Part shown: positions 14,682 through 23,696 of the stretch, in pieces | Position numbering within the stretch: position 1 is the first letter of the stretch | How the letters are laid out: every line of letters begins with the position of its first letter | Source: Alkalilimnicola sp. S0819 | GTDB lineage: Bacteria > Pseudomonadota > Gammaproteobacteria > Nitrococcales > WHIW01 | Length of the DNA: 34,782 bases | Direction: 5' to 3' | Assembly (NCBI RefSeq): GCF_009295635.1 | Contig: NZ_WHIW01000019.1 | Span: 1-34,782 of the forward strand | Program-made: the position numbers and the translations under genes | Notes under the pieces: generated by a model | What the model saw: the letters and a program-made list of their open reading frames with translations, nothing else | Databases searched by the model: none | Told to the model about the DNA's origin: nothing

Positions 14682-16913
14682 ATGACGAAGACAGCCAATA
14701 CGATCTATTACACCCTGACCGATGAAGCTCCCGCGTTGGCGACCTGGTCGCTGCTGCCCATCGTGGAGACTTTCACCAGCAAGGCCGGTATTTGCGTCAA
14801 GCTCACCGATATCTCCCTCGCCGCTCGCGTGCTCGCCGCCTTCCCCGAAAAACTGCGCGATGACCAGAAGGTGGAGGACGGCCTGGCCTTTCTGGGCGAT
14901 CTGACCCAGGAGCCCAACGCCAATATCATCAAGCTCCCCAACATCAGCGCCTCCGTGCCCCAGCTCTACGCCTGTATCAAGGAGCTGCGCGCCCAGGGCT
15001 ACGACGTGCCCGAGTACCCGGAAGAGCCGCGTAACGAGGAAGAGCAGGCCATCCACGATCGTTACGGCAAGGTGTTGGGCAGCGCGGTCAACCCGGTGCT
15101 GCGCGAAGGCAACTCCGACCGGCGCGCCCCCAAGGCGGTGAAGAATTTCGTGCGCAAGCACCCCCACAGCATGGGCGTGTGGTCCAAGGCATCCCGCACC
15201 CACGCCGATTACATGCGCGGCGGCGATTTCTACTCCGCCGAGCAGTCCTTCACCATGGCCCAGGCCGGCGATGTGCGCATCGAGTTCGTGGACCAGGCCG
15301 GCGAAGTCACCCTGAAGAAGAAGCTGCATCTGGAAACCGGCGAGATCTTCGACAGCATGCGCATGAGCTGCAAGGCCCTGCGCGCCTTCTTCGAAGACAC
15401 CATGGAGGATGCCAAGGAATCCGGCGTGATGTGGTCCCTGCACGTCAAGGCGACCATGATGAAGATTTCCCACCCCATCGTCTTCGGCCATGCCGTGACC
15501 GTGTACTACAAGGACGTGTTCGAGAAGTGGGGCGGACTTTTCAAGGAGCTGGGGGTGAATCCCAACAACGGCCTGAGCAGTGTGTTCGAGAAGATCGCCG
15601 ATCTGCCTCAGTCCCAGCGCGACGAGATCCAGCGCGACATCCTCGCCGTCTACGAGCACCGCCCCGAGATGGCCATGGTGGATTCCTACAAGGGCATTAC
15701 CAATCTGCACGTGCCCAGCGATGTGATCGTCGATGCCTCCATGCCGGCGATGATCCGCAACGGCGGCAAGATGTGGGGCCCGGACGGCAAGCCCAAGGAC
15801 GTCAAGGCGGTGATGCCCGAGAGCACCTACGCCAAGATCTACCAGGAGATGATCAACTTCTGCAAGACCAACGGCGCCTTCGATCCCACCACCATGGGCT
15901 CGGTGCCCAACGTGGGCCTGATGGCGAAGAAGGCCGAGGAATACGGCTCCCACGACAAGACCTTCGAAGTGGAGGCCGACGGCACCATGCGGGTGATGGA
16001 CAGCAAGGGCCAGGTGCTGATGCAGCATGACGTGGAGGAGGGCGATATCTGGCGCGCCTGCCAGACCAAGGATGTGGCCATCCGGGATTGGGTCAAGCTC
16101 GCCGTGAACCGCGCGCGCGACTCCGACACCCCGGCCATCTTCTGGCTGGATCGCAACCGCCCCCACGACATCGAGCTGATCAAGAAGGTCAACTGCTATC
16201 TGCAGGAGCACGATCTCGACGGTCTGGACATTCGAATCCAGACGTACGAGGAAGCCATCCGCCGTACCATGGAGCGTCTGATCCGCGGTCGGGACACCAT
16301 CTCGGTGACGGGCAACGTGCTACGTGACTACCTCACCGATCTGTTCCCCATCATGGAGCTGGGGACCTCGGCGAAGATGCTCTCCATCGTGCCGATGCTG
16401 AACGGCGGCGGCATGTACGAGACCGGCGCCGGTGGCTCCGCGCCCAAGCATGTGCAGCAGGTGCTGGAAGAAAACCACTTGCGCTGGGATTCCCTGGGCG
16501 AATTCCTCGCGCTGGCCGTTTCCCTGGACGAGCTGGGCATGAAGCAGGACAACCCTCGGGCGCGTCTGCTGGCCAAGTACCTGGATCAGGCCACCGAGCG
16601 GCTGCTGGAAGAGGAGAAATCCCCCTCCCGCAAGACCGGTGAGCTGGACAACCGCGGCAGCCACTTCTGGCTGGGCCTGTATTGGGCGCAGGCCCTGGCC
16701 GAGCAGACCGAGGATGCGGAGCTGGCCGCGGAAATCGCGCCCCTGGCCAAGCAGCTCGCGGAGAACCAGCAGAAGATCCTCGATGAAATGAACCAGGTGC
16801 AGGGCAAGCCTGCGGAGCTGGATGGTTACTACCATGCGAGCCGCGAGTGCCTGAAGCGGGTCATGCGCCCCAGCAAGACACTCAACGACATCCTCACGGC
16901 TACGGCCGGCTAA
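14682..16913 (+). CDS. icd: Monomeric NADP-dependent isocitrate dehydrogenase
   Basis: A 743-residue enzyme of the monomeric IDH type, unrelated in length to the ~420-residue dimeric Icd. It oxidises isocitrate to 2-oxoglutarate with NADP in the TCA cycle. Matching blocks include [14 protein letters not shown] (82-95), [18 protein letters not shown] (141-158, isocitrate phosphate-mimic/Ser region), [18 protein letters not shown], the metal-binding [55 protein letters not shown] and [30 protein letters not shown] near the NADP site. ATG 14682 fits the family start ([17 protein letters not shown]) and has GGTGAG upstream; an ATG six codons earlier is less likely. It is divergent from yghU and followed, after 530 bp, by gdhA. 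Confidence 0.97.
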   Translation: MTKTANTIYYTLTDEAPALATWSLLPIVETFTSKAGICVKLTDISLAARVLAAFPEKLRDDQKVEDGLAFLGDLTQEPNANIIKLPNISASVPQLYACIKELRAQGYDVPEYPEEPRNEEEQAIHDRYGKVLGSAVNPVLREGNSDRRAPKAVKNFVRKHPHSMGVWSKASRTHADYMRGGDFYSAEQSFTMAQAGDVRIEFVDQAGEVTLKKKLHLETGEIFDSMRMSCKALRAFFEDTMEDAKESGVMWSLHVKATMMKISHPIVFGHAVTVYYKDVFEKWGGLFKELGVNPNNGLSSVFEKIADLPQSQRDEIQRDILAVYEHRPEMAMVDSYKGITNLHVPSDVIVDASMPAMIRNGGKMWGPDGKPKDVKAVMPESTYAKIYQEMINFCKTNGAFDPTTMGSVPNVGLMAKKAEEYGSHDKTFEVEADGTMRVMDSKGQVLMQHDVEEGDIWRACQTKDVAIRDWVKLAVNRARDSDTPAIFWLDRNRPHDIELIKKVNCYLQEHDLDGLDIRIQTYEEAIRRTMERLIRGRDTISVTGNVLRDYLTDLFPIMELGTSAKMLSIVPMLNGGGMYETGAGGSAPKHVQQVLEENHLRWDSLGEFLALAVSLDELGMKQDNPRARLLAKYLDQATERLLEEEKSPSRKTGELDNRGSHFWLGLYWAQALAEQTEDAELAAEIAPLAKQLAENQQKILDEMNQVQGKPAELDGYYHASRECLKRVMRPSKTLNDILTATAG

Positions 16914-17443
16914 AGCCTGATCACCCCCGTGGAGTGCTCCGGGGCCGGCCTTTGCGCCGCCCCCGGGGTGCCCGCTCTCAGGGCTTGCGCGGGCGTCAGA
17001 TCACGCGCCACCCGGTATTCCGCCCGATTGATCCCCCGCCTTCGCCCAAGCCGGACGAGCGGCCCGTTATCGCGACCGCGCGTCCTGGCCCGATGTGAAC
17101 GGCGGAATCTCACCCGCGCTGCCCGGGGTGTGCACTGGCTGGTAATTTCGGATGTTCGCAGCGGCTGTGGAGCAAAAACCTTCTTCAGGAGAAGGGCTTA
17201 TCTCAGGCCGCCGCAGCCTGCCCAGGTTCCGGCGCCGGCAAAGGCGGCCGTGATTTTCGCACCGCTGACCACTGCCGTTTCCAGGCGCCGGGCTGCAACT
17301 CGGCGCCCGCCGTGCCCGCCGCGCCGTGATGCAAACTGCACAGCGGCCGCCATCACCTGCTAATATGCACGCCTTTGTCGCGTTGGCGAACTGGTTGGCC
17401 GTGGTTTTTTGGCGCCGTTCGCCGTGGGCTGGGGAGGTTTAGT
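16914..17443. other. 530-bp gap between icd and gdhA
   Basis: No credible gene. After the icd stop a GC-rich hairpin (about 16926-16945) has no T-tract. A 6-bp inverted repeat with 5-nt loop lies at 17179-17195 within a less GC-rich patch. The gdhA promoter candidate is at 17358-17366. The rest is GC-rich with no repeats or motifs that I recognise. Confidence 0.5.
17358..17366 (+). promoter_or_regulatory. Extended -10 promoter candidate for gdhA
   Basis: TG, one base, then TAATAT forms an extended -10, which can work without a strong -35. The upstream box (around 17337-17343, tgcaca) is poor. A start near 17373 would give a leader of about 70 nt. Confidence 0.4.
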
Positions 17444-18784
17444 GTGAGCGTAAATTTGAACGATTTTCTCGATTTCGTTCGGCAACGAGATCCGGATCAG
17501 CCGGAATTTCTGCAGGCCGTGGAAGAGGCCATGCGGAGCATCTGGCCCTTTCTGAAGGAAAATCCCCGCTACCGCGATCAGGCGCTTTTGGAGCGGCTGG
17601 TCGAACCCGAGCGGATCATCACCTTCCGCGTGCCCTGGGTGGACGACGCCGGGAATGTCCAGGTCAACCGCGGCATTCGCGTGCAGATGAACAGCGCCAT
17701 CGGCCCCTACAAGGGCGGGCTGCGCTTTCACCCCTCGGTCAATCTAAGCGTGTTGAAATTCCTCGCCTTCGAGCAGGTGTTCAAGAACGGGCTCACCAGC
17801 CTGCCCTTGGGCGGCGGCAAGGGCGGGGCGGATTTCGACCCCAAGGGCAAGAGCGATGGCGAGATCATGCGCTTCTGCCAGGCCTTCATGGCCGAGCTGT
17901 ATCGCCACATCGGGCACGAGATCGACGTGCCGGCCGGGGACATCGGCGTCGGCCGCCGCGAGATCGGCTACATGTACGGCATGTACAAGAAGATTGCCAA
18001 CACCTTCACCGGTGTGATTACCGGCAAGGGCTTTGGCTACGGTGGTAGTCGGATACGCCCGGAAGCCACCGGCTATGGCCTCATCTACTTCGTGGCGGAA
18101 ATGATCAAGCCCCGCTACAACAACCTCGATGGTCTGCGGGTGGCCATCTCCGGCTCGGGCAACGTGGCGCAGTTCGCGGCCGCCAAGGCGCTGGAGTTCG
18201 GTGCCAAGGTGATCACCCTGTCCGACTCCCAGGGCACGGTCTACATGCCGGACGGCCTGGACGAGGAGCAGTGGAACGAGCTGGCCGATCTCAAGAACGT
18301 GCGCCGCGGCCGGCTGCGGGAGTTCGCCGAGCTCTACGGCTTCGAATTCGCCGAAGGCGAGCGTCCGTGGCGCTACCCCTGTGACATCGCGCTGCCTTGC
18401 GCGACGCAGAACGAACTGGACGACCAGGATGCGCTGCGTCTGGTGGAGAACGGCTGCTTCTGTGTCGCCGAGGGCGCCAATATGCCGTCCACCATTGCCG
18501 CGGTGGACGTGTTCCAGGCGGCCCGCATCCTCTATGCACCGGGCAAGGCTTCCAATGCCGGCGGCGTCAGCGTGAGCGGGCTGGAGATGAGCCAGAATGC
18601 CCTGCGCATGTACTGGACGGACGGCGAGGTGGACGAAAAGCTGCATGCCATCATGCAATCCATCCATCACGTGTGCGCGCACTACGGCGCCTCCGAAGGG
18701 GGGTACATCAACTACCTGGATGGGGCCAACATCGCCGGCTTCGTCAAGGTGGCGGATGCGATGTTGGAGCAGGGCGTGGTCTAG
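17444..18784 (+). CDS. gdhA: NADP-type glutamate dehydrogenase
   Basis: A 446-residue enzyme, the same length class as E. coli GdhA, that aminates 2-oxoglutarate with ammonia to give glutamate. Substrate-binding PYKGGLRFHPSVN is at 88-100, the catalytic Lys126 in LPLGGGKGGADFDPKGKSD, then PAGDIGVGRREIGYM(YG)MYKK, the Rossmann GSGNVAQ near 240, and EGANMPST and APGKASNAGGVSVSGLEMSQN in the last third. These are typical of the hexameric class that usually prefers NADP. I chose GTG 17444: it follows GGGGAGG with 6-7 nt spacing and gives the expected N-terminus, while the frame to 17375 adds an unlike peptide. icd upstream makes its substrate. Confidence 0.96.
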   Translation: MSVNLNDFLDFVRQRDPDQPEFLQAVEEAMRSIWPFLKENPRYRDQALLERLVEPERIITFRVPWVDDAGNVQVNRGIRVQMNSAIGPYKGGLRFHPSVNLSVLKFLAFEQVFKNGLTSLPLGGGKGGADFDPKGKSDGEIMRFCQAFMAELYRHIGHEIDVPAGDIGVGRREIGYMYGMYKKIANTFTGVITGKGFGYGGSRIRPEATGYGLIYFVAEMIKPRYNNLDGLRVAISGSGNVAQFAAAKALEFGAKVITLSDSQGTVYMPDGLDEEQWNELADLKNVRRGRLREFAELYGFEFAEGERPWRYPCDIALPCATQNELDDQDALRLVENGCFCVAEGANMPSTIAAVDVFQAARILYAPGKASNAGGVSVSGLEMSQNALRMYWTDGEVDEKLHAIMQSIHHVCAHYGASEGGYINYLDGANIAGFVKVADAMLEQGVV

Positions 18785-19137
18785 TCGCCCGTGGGATCCA
18801 TATCGGGGTGGCCCGGCACGGCCGCCCTTGATCAACTGTGCGGTGGCATCCTTCAGCCTGTCCGGTGCCGAAGAGGATAACGCCGCGTCGCGCGGGGCCC
18901 GCGCCATGAAGCAGGGCACGGTAACCAGGCAGCTGTTGCCGTCGTCGTGTAGCCCGCCGGATTCCATGCGTCATGGTGGGCGCTGTTGATAACAGGCGTG
19001 GGATTCGCCACTGAGTATTTCGGCGGCTGGTATCTGGTCACCACCGCCGGCTTTCCGATCTTCTGCGTGGTGCCGGGTACAGCACCGCAGGCAATAATCG
19101 CTGTTCCAATCGCCCCTTGCGGGAGCATGTCGCGGCC
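18785..19137. other. 353-bp gap between gdhA and the sulfotransferase
   Basis: No gene that I can name. The plus-strand frame through about 18950-19090 encodes a hydrophobic stretch (PAGFHASWWALLITGVGFA, then EYFGGWYLVTTAGFPIFCVV) that reads like a membrane segment, with no proper start or family match. It could be a gene remnant. A hairpin near the left end may terminate gdhA. Confidence 0.4.
18806..18827 (+). terminator. Hairpin after gdhA
   Basis: An 8-bp stem with one U-G wobble (gggtggcc / ggccgccc) and a 6-nt loop, 21 bases after the gdhA stop, followed by only two T. Confidence 0.32.
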
Positions 19138-20307
19138 TCAGAGCAGGGCCGCATCGGCTGTGGCGGCGGCGTCTCCGCGACTGGACGCGGGGTTGGCCGT
19201 GAGCGGCACTGTCGCTGGACGGGGCTCAGCGGCGAGGGCCACCAACTGCTGGTGAACGCTCTGCGCTGCCTGCCATTCGGCCGTCGGGCAGCTGGCGGCG
19301 TCCAGCGGTGTGCTGGTTGGCGCCCGCAGGCTTTCGGCGCTGGCTTGCAATGCTTCGCTGCGCTGCAGACCCAGGTGCTCGGCGAGCCTCGCGAGCGCCG
19401 GCGCGCCGCCGCGCAATAGCTCGTCAAAGTCGACGAAGACCACGTTTTCGGGGCGGGAATTCAAGGCATGGCGGTAGGCTGCCGTCCAGTAGGCGAGCCA
19501 GAACCCGGGATCCGGCCGCGACGACCCTGTGCGCCCGTCAAGCCAGCCGTCGAAATTGACAGGCTTGAAGTCGGCCCCGAACTCGAAGTGGCCCAACCAG
19601 CGCATGTAGTGCCGGGAGAAGCGATCCTGGCGGTGCTCGCGCAGGAAACGCTCGTGCTGCTGCATCAGCGAAGCCACATGCGCGCCCGGATGGCGAAACG
19701 GCACCAGGATGGTGGAACCGGGGAACAAGCGGGCCAACAAGCCCAGGCGCCCGATGTTGCCGTTGTTTTTGGAGAGATAGCGCAAGGGCGTGCCTCGTCG
19801 CGACATCTCCAGGCCGATGAGCCTGTTGATGACGCCGCGCAGGGCGTCCTCGCCGCGGCCGAGATCCTGCTCCGCGGGCAGGGGAAGCAAATGATCGTCC
19901 CGCACGAAAGCCTGCCGCAGATAAGTGAGCCAGATCACCTCTTCGAATGCCTCGGGGCTATCGAAGGAAACCTGCATCCCGTCCCCATGCGCGCGCTCCC
20001 GCGCCTGGGCCTTGCGGCGGAACATCCGCGACAAGCGATCCCAGAGCAGCGGCGCCAGCACGAAGGGCATTTGCCGGTAGGTGAAGGTGGCGAACTCGCC
20101 GGTGCCGTAGAGCAGTTCCAGCAGCAGGGTGGTGCCTGAACGGGGCAGCCCGGTGACGAACACTTCGCGTTCGGACTGGATGCCGCGCATCCTGTTTCGG
20201 AACAGGTCGCTTTCCAACTCGCCAAGAACTTTCTGGACCAGCGGCCTGGAAAATGCAATGTGGTGCAGCAAGCGATCAAGCGTGCTGTAGGCGTTGATGG
20301 ACGGCAT
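19138..20307 (-). CDS. PAPS-type sulfotransferase family protein
   Basis: A 389-residue sulfotransferase that would move a sulfuryl group from PAPS to a hydroxyl or amine acceptor. The 5'-phosphosulfate loop reads VTGLPRSGTTLLLELL (51-66), and the 3'-phosphate motif is in ILVPFRHPGAHVASLMQQH (200-218). Other blocks are RQMPFVLAPLLWD (78-90), EEVIWLTYLRQAF and PENVVFVDFDELL. The acceptor is unknown. The last 40 residues are low-complexity Ala/Thr/Pro. It is the last gene of a four-gene operon on the minus strand, and its start overlaps the 131-aa membrane gene by 32 bp, suggesting coupled translation. Bacterial relatives often act on sugars, lipids or peptides at the cytoplasmic membrane. Confidence 0.88.
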   Translation of the reverse strand: MPSINAYSTLDRLLHHIAFSRPLVQKVLGELESDLFRNRMRGIQSEREVFVTGLPRSGTTLLLELLYGTGEFATFTYRQMPFVLAPLLWDRLSRMFRRKAQARERAHGDGMQVSFDSPEAFEEVIWLTYLRQAFVRDDHLLPLPAEQDLGRGEDALRGVINRLIGLEMSRRGTPLRYLSKNNGNIGRLGLLARLFPGSTILVPFRHPGAHVASLMQQHERFLREHRQDRFSRHYMRWLGHFEFGADFKPVNFDGWLDGRTGSSRPDPGFWLAYWTAAYRHALNSRPENVVFVDFDELLRGGAPALARLAEHLGLQRSEALQASAESLRAPTSTPLDAASCPTAEWQAAQSVHQQLVALAAEPRPATVPLTANPASSRGDAAATADAALL

Positions 20308-20671
20308 GACGTATCCGTAAGTAAAGTAGACCTGCTACCGTCAGCGCCAACAGGCCGACGGGCGATAACATACTGGCGAACATCTGCTGTTCGGATACCG
20401 CCAGCATCCGGGCGGCACCGGCGCCGATGGCGCCCAGTACCAGTGCGATCAACACCAGCTTGGCGCCCATTTTCAGGGAGGCCGCCAGCAGCGTCAGGGC
20501 ACTGCGCCGCACCGAGACCTGCTTTTGGTCGTCGGAGAGCGTTGGAGAGCCGATCACAGCCAGCGCTTCACGAGATTCGCCGATGATGGAGCGGGCCAGC
20601 CCGGAAAGGCCCATGCGGATCACCAGTTCGACGAAGACCACACACATAAGCCCCAGCACGAGGTAGATCAC
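20276..20671 (-). CDS. 131-aa membrane protein in the sulfotransferase operon
   Basis: I do not recognise a named family. The protein has a membrane span at 1-20 (IYLVLGLMCVVFVELVIRMG), a cytoplasmic-looking middle (GLARSIIGESREALAVIGSPTLSDDQKQVSVRR), then two spans at about 67-90 and 99-120. The LSDDQKQVSVRRSALTLL segment, before the second span, is polar and could contact a partner. Its ATG overlaps the 74-aa gene by 4 bp and its 3' end overlaps the sulfotransferase, so its product is made in step with both. A membrane anchor or scaffold for the sulfotransferase is a guess from context only. Confidence 0.75.
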   Translation of the reverse strand: MIYLVLGLMCVVFVELVIRMGLSGLARSIIGESREALAVIGSPTLSDDQKQVSVRRSALTLLAASLKMGAKLVLIALVLGAIGAGAARMLAVSEQQMFASMLSPVGLLALTVAGLLYLRIRHAVHQRLQHA

Positions 20672-20892
20672 GCGGCATCGCCTTTGCCACCGGGCGGGGC
20701 TTTCCGGCGCTTGTTGAGCAGGCCTTTCACCGGGTACCAGATCAGGCCGAGCACGGCCAGCAGGACCGCGAAGACGGCGCCTACCAGCGCGCCCAGCACG
20801 CCCAGCCCGAGGCCGGGGCCAACGTAGGCCTCGGCGGGGCCAGTCAGGCCGAGAAGCAGAACGATCACGGGGGCGATAGCCAGTCTGGGCAT
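20668..20892 (-). CDS. 74-aa exported membrane protein (YVGPG type)
   Basis: A small protein with a signal peptide ending near AEA (PRLAIAPVIVLLLGLTGPAEA), a YVGPGLGLGVLGALVGAVFA glycine-rich start of the mature part, one membrane span and a basic C-terminus (LLNKRRKAPPGGKGD). I recall such YVGPG mini-proteins beside sulfotransferase and phosphodiesterase-like genes in marine bacteria, but no function is known to me. ATG 20892 is chosen for the signal peptide; the frame extends to 20985 but that part is shadow of the upstream gene. It starts one base after the ASST stop and overlaps the 131-aa gene by 4 bp. Confidence 0.75.
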   Translation of the reverse strand: MPRLAIAPVIVLLLGLTGPAEAYVGPGLGLGVLGALVGAVFAVLLAVLGLIWYPVKGLLNKRRKAPPGGKGDAA

Positions 20893-20893
20893 G

Positions 20894-22195
20894 CTAGATC
20901 TCCTTGCCAGGGCGTGAGTTAGGGCAGGTAGGTGTTTGCGTGAAGAAATCCGCCGACAGCCAAACGGCGTTCTCCACGTGACCATTGTATTGCTCGGAAC
21001 CCGAGATCAAGTTATTGAACTCGTAGACCTTTTCTCCTTTCTCCGTGGCTTCCACCACTCGCCCTTCACCCGGGACGACGATGAGCACATTGCCATTCGG
21101 CAGGTACTGATGCTTGCCCATGGAATGGGAGTAGAAGTGAAGACCGCCCCCGGCAAGGGGGTTGTAGAGTTGCCTGGTGCGGGGGTCGATCTGGATGATC
21201 TCGGAGCGGTTTCGGTCGGTGTTGTTGTTGTAGATGGAGATACGACCCGTCTCGGTGAAATCCGGGTCGTGCTGGTAACGCCAGGGCCCGGCGCTCCACC
21301 ATTTGGTCTGCCCGTTGTCCGGATCGATGACGGCGATCAAATGGGCGTTGCGCAGGCTGATCAGCAGGTCGCCGGCGGCGAAATTCGGGAAGTGCTTCGC
21401 CAGCTCGGTATTCAGGATGTCGATGTCATTGGGGTGAAAGATGTCGTCCGGCTCATCGGACGGCGCGCCGCCAGAGCGCAGGAACGGCTGATCGGCACGC
21501 ACGCCGAAGATTGCCGCCGCTTCTCCCAGTGGCTGGATGATGTCCTCGATCAAGCCCAGCTTGCGGCGGGTGGCGCCGGTCTCCGGGTCGAAATTCACCA
21601 GATACTGGTACTGGCTGTAGGCGGTGCCGTCTCCCTGCCACGTCCAGTAGCTGCCGTCTTCGGCCCCCTCGATGGAATGGTGGAACACTCCGTGCTTTTT
21701 CCAGAGCGGTTTGCCGCAGGCATCGAGCCGCGCCATCACGTCTCCCTTGTCGAAGTTCACCAGCATCGAGCCGTCGGCGAGGATCTTGAAACCGTGGGGA
21801 GCATCCGAGCCGCCCGACGGACCATCCGGGTCCAGGGAGGCGTAATCGATGGGCCAGCTGTGAAGGCGTTGGCCTTTCTCATCGAAGAGCCAGGCCGCGT
21901 AACCATCAGTGTCGCTGTCCCAACCGACGAAAACGTAATAGCCACCGTTCAACGCCTCGGTATCGTGCACGACCACGCGTTGCCGGGGTGCGCCTTCCGG
22001 GGGTCGTCGGTACAGACCGGACGGGAGCAGGCGACCGTGTTTCACCACCGAACGCGTGGCCTTGACCATCTCTGCCAGCGGCCTCTGGGGCCACCAGCCG
22101 AAACGCTCGACACCATATCCATAGCCAAACGCCGCTGCTCCCAGCAGGAACAGTGCGGACACGATCGCAAGCTTCTTGAGGTACTTATCGGCCAT
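20894..22195 (-). CDS. Arylsulfotransferase (ASST) family protein
   Basis: A 433-residue protein with an N-terminal membrane anchor (about 8-26) and the rest outside the cytoplasm. The beta-propeller shows DAPHGFKILADGSMLVNF, then FHHSIE (171-176), FHPNDIDIL (253-261), LLISLRNAHLIAVIDPDNG (277-295), QHDPDFTETGRISIYNN (308-324) and HSMGKHQYLPNGNVLIV, in the order of the His, Arg and His residues of arylsulfate sulfotransferase. ASST moves sulfate between phenolic compounds without PAPS through a sulfo-histidine. This single-pass form lacks the N-terminal domain of E. coli AssT. It heads the operon with two small membrane proteins and a sulfotransferase. The ATG has AAGG only a few bases upstream. 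Confidence 0.85.
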   Translation of the reverse strand: MADKYLKKLAIVSALFLLGAAAFGYGYGVERFGWWPQRPLAEMVKATRSVVKHGRLLPSGLYRRPPEGAPRQRVVVHDTEALNGGYYVFVGWDSDTDGYAAWLFDEKGQRLHSWPIDYASLDPDGPSGGSDAPHGFKILADGSMLVNFDKGDVMARLDACGKPLWKKHGVFHHSIEGAEDGSYWTWQGDGTAYSQYQYLVNFDPETGATRRKLGLIEDIIQPLGEAAAIFGVRADQPFLRSGGAPSDEPDDIFHPNDIDILNTELAKHFPNFAAGDLLISLRNAHLIAVIDPDNGQTKWWSAGPWRYQHDPDFTETGRISIYNNNTDRNRSEIIQIDPRTRQLYNPLAGGGLHFYSHSMGKHQYLPNGNVLIVVPGEGRVVEATEKGEKVYEFNNLISGSEQYNGHVENAVWLSADFFTQTPTCPNSRPGKEI

Positions 22196-22754
22196 CCTTG
22201 GCGTGAATCCTTCTTAGTTGTGGTGTGCCCAGGGTTATGGTGCGGTCAGCGCTGGTTTCAATCCCGAAAAGGGCGGGCAATTTTCAGGCTACTATCTGGA
22301 AACGATCACTCAGAAAATCAAGCTTTGGAGAGGCCGATACAGGCCCGGGTGGTCTGGGCTATGGTGCCGAGCAGGCCGTGGGGGGCCAAAGCCCTGGCGG
22401 CTGGCACCGAGAGCCTCGGCCCGGGGTGCCGGTGCCTGCGTGCTCAGCGGTGCTCCCAGGCCCGCCCCAGAGCCCTGTTGGGTCATGGACGGCACGGATC
22501 GGGGCAGTGTCGGCCGGTTGGCAGCAAGGATTTTCCGGGATGGCGTTGCCGGGCGGCGGGGCCGTCGAGTCCGGTAGCGAGCAATCCCGCGCCGGGTTCG
22601 GGGGAAGTATGCAGGCCAGGGGATGGGCTCGGATTACCCGTGCGGTGATCCCGCTGGCCCGTGCCCCGGGGACAACGGTTCCACCCTTGGGTTTTGCCAC
22701 TGCCGCGGCCGGCCCGGGGCGGGCCGGCCGCGTTCGTCCTATCCCGCCGCGGCG
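22196..22754. other. 559-bp gap between hflC and the ASST operon
   Basis: No gene seen. The part nearest the ASST gene (22260-22325) is less GC-rich and should hold its promoter on the minus strand; I found only weak boxes (TTGATT at 22322-22317 with no well-spaced -10). The rest is very GC-rich. A strong hairpin after hflC is listed separately. Confidence 0.5.
22704..22732 (-). terminator. Strong GC hairpin after hflC
   Basis: Perfect 12-bp arms (22704-22715 and 22721-22732) around a 5-nt loop, 22 bases past the hflC stop on its strand. The stem is very stable but no T-tract follows, so it may act as an mRNA 3' end protector or a Rho-assisted stop. Confidence 0.45.
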
Positions 22755-23696
22755 CTAGCGGGCCTGGGCTTCCTGCAGATAGCGGAAGAAATCCGAATCG
22801 GCGCGCAGCATGAGCGTGCTGTTCTCGCCAATCGCCCGGTAGCTTTCCAGGGTGCGGAAGAAGGCGTAGAACTCCGGGTCTACTCCGAAGGCCTCGCCGT
22901 AGATGCGGGTTGCCTCGGCATCGGCCTCGCCGCGAATTTCTTCCGCCTGTCGGGCGGCCTCGGAGCGAATGCGTTGCAACTCGCGCTCCATATTGCCAAG
23001 AATCTCCTGACTGCGGCCGCGGCCTTCGGAGCGGAAGCGTTCGGCGATGGACTGGCGTTCCGCGATCATCCGGCTTTCCACCTGTTTGCGCACTGAATCG
23101 ATGTAATTGACCCGCTTGATACGCACATCGGCCAGTTCGATGCCCAGCGCCGGCATGGAGCTGCGGGCGCGCCCCAGGATCTCCGCCTCCAACCGTTCCC
23201 GACCCAGTTGCGGGCGGTTTTCCAGGTTGACGTCGTCCCGCTCGGCCAGGGCCGGATCCTCAAGTTCGTCCACATCCACTTCCCAGTCGCGAGAGCGCAC
23301 GATTTCCTCGAGTTCGGTGGCCGACACCATGTCCCGGACCACCGAATCGATGATGTCGTCGAGCCGGGTACGCGCGCCGGCTTCATCCCGCACGCTGGTC
23401 AGAAACCGCAGCGGGTCCGCGATGCGCCAGCGGGCCGTGGTATCCACCAGGATGAACTCCCGGCCAAGGGTCGGAATCTGCGTCACATCGCCGTCCCAGA
23501 CCAAGCGGCGCTTGTCGAAGCGACGTACCTCCTGCCAGGGCAGCTTGATCTTGAGGCCGGGCTCGGTGATCACGTCACCCACCGGATCGCCGAATTCCAC
23601 GATGATCGCCTGCTGGGACTCGTCCACGGTATACAGGCTGAATGAGCCAAACGCCGCGGCCAGCGCGATCAGGATGCCGAAAAGGGTGGTCTTCAT
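22755..23696 (-). CDS. hflC: Protease modulator HflC
   Basis: A 313-residue SPFH/Band-7 protein. It has an N-terminal span (5-22) followed by YTVDESQQAIIVEFGDPVGDVITEPGLKIKLPWQEVRRFDKR. The core includes IPTLGREFILVDTTARWRIADPLRF, and a long coiled stretch ERFRSEGRGRSQEILGNMERELQRIRSEAARQAEEIRGEADAEA precedes FFRTLESYRA near the end. HflC and HflK form a large periplasmic cage around FtsH and limit its protease activity. A 40-residue acidic insertion (WEVDVDELEDPALAERDDV) replaces the usual loop and varies in the family. The ATG overlaps the hflK stop by 4 bp. The familiar hfq-hflX neighbours are not in this window. Confidence 0.96.
   Translation of the reverse strand: MKTTLFGILIALAAAFGSFSLYTVDESQQAIIVEFGDPVGDVITEPGLKIKLPWQEVRRFDKRRLVWDGDVTQIPTLGREFILVDTTARWRIADPLRFLTSVRDEAGARTRLDDIIDSVVRDMVSATELEEIVRSRDWEVDVDELEDPALAERDDVNLENRPQLGRERLEAEILGRARSSMPALGIELADVRIKRVNYIDSVRKQVESRMIAERQSIAERFRSEGRGRSQEILGNMERELQRIRSEAARQAEEIRGEADAEATRIYGEAFGVDPEFYAFFRTLESYRAIGENSTLMLRADSDFFRYLQEAQAR

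Noticed and set aside
14598-16211. 537-aa minus-strand frame across icd
   Set aside because: Antisense to an unmistakable monomeric isocitrate dehydrogenase.
20936-22648. 570-aa plus-strand frame opposite the ASST gene
   Set aside because: Covers the ASST gene in antisense and continues into GC-rich noncoding DNA; Val/Asp/Gly-rich with no motif.
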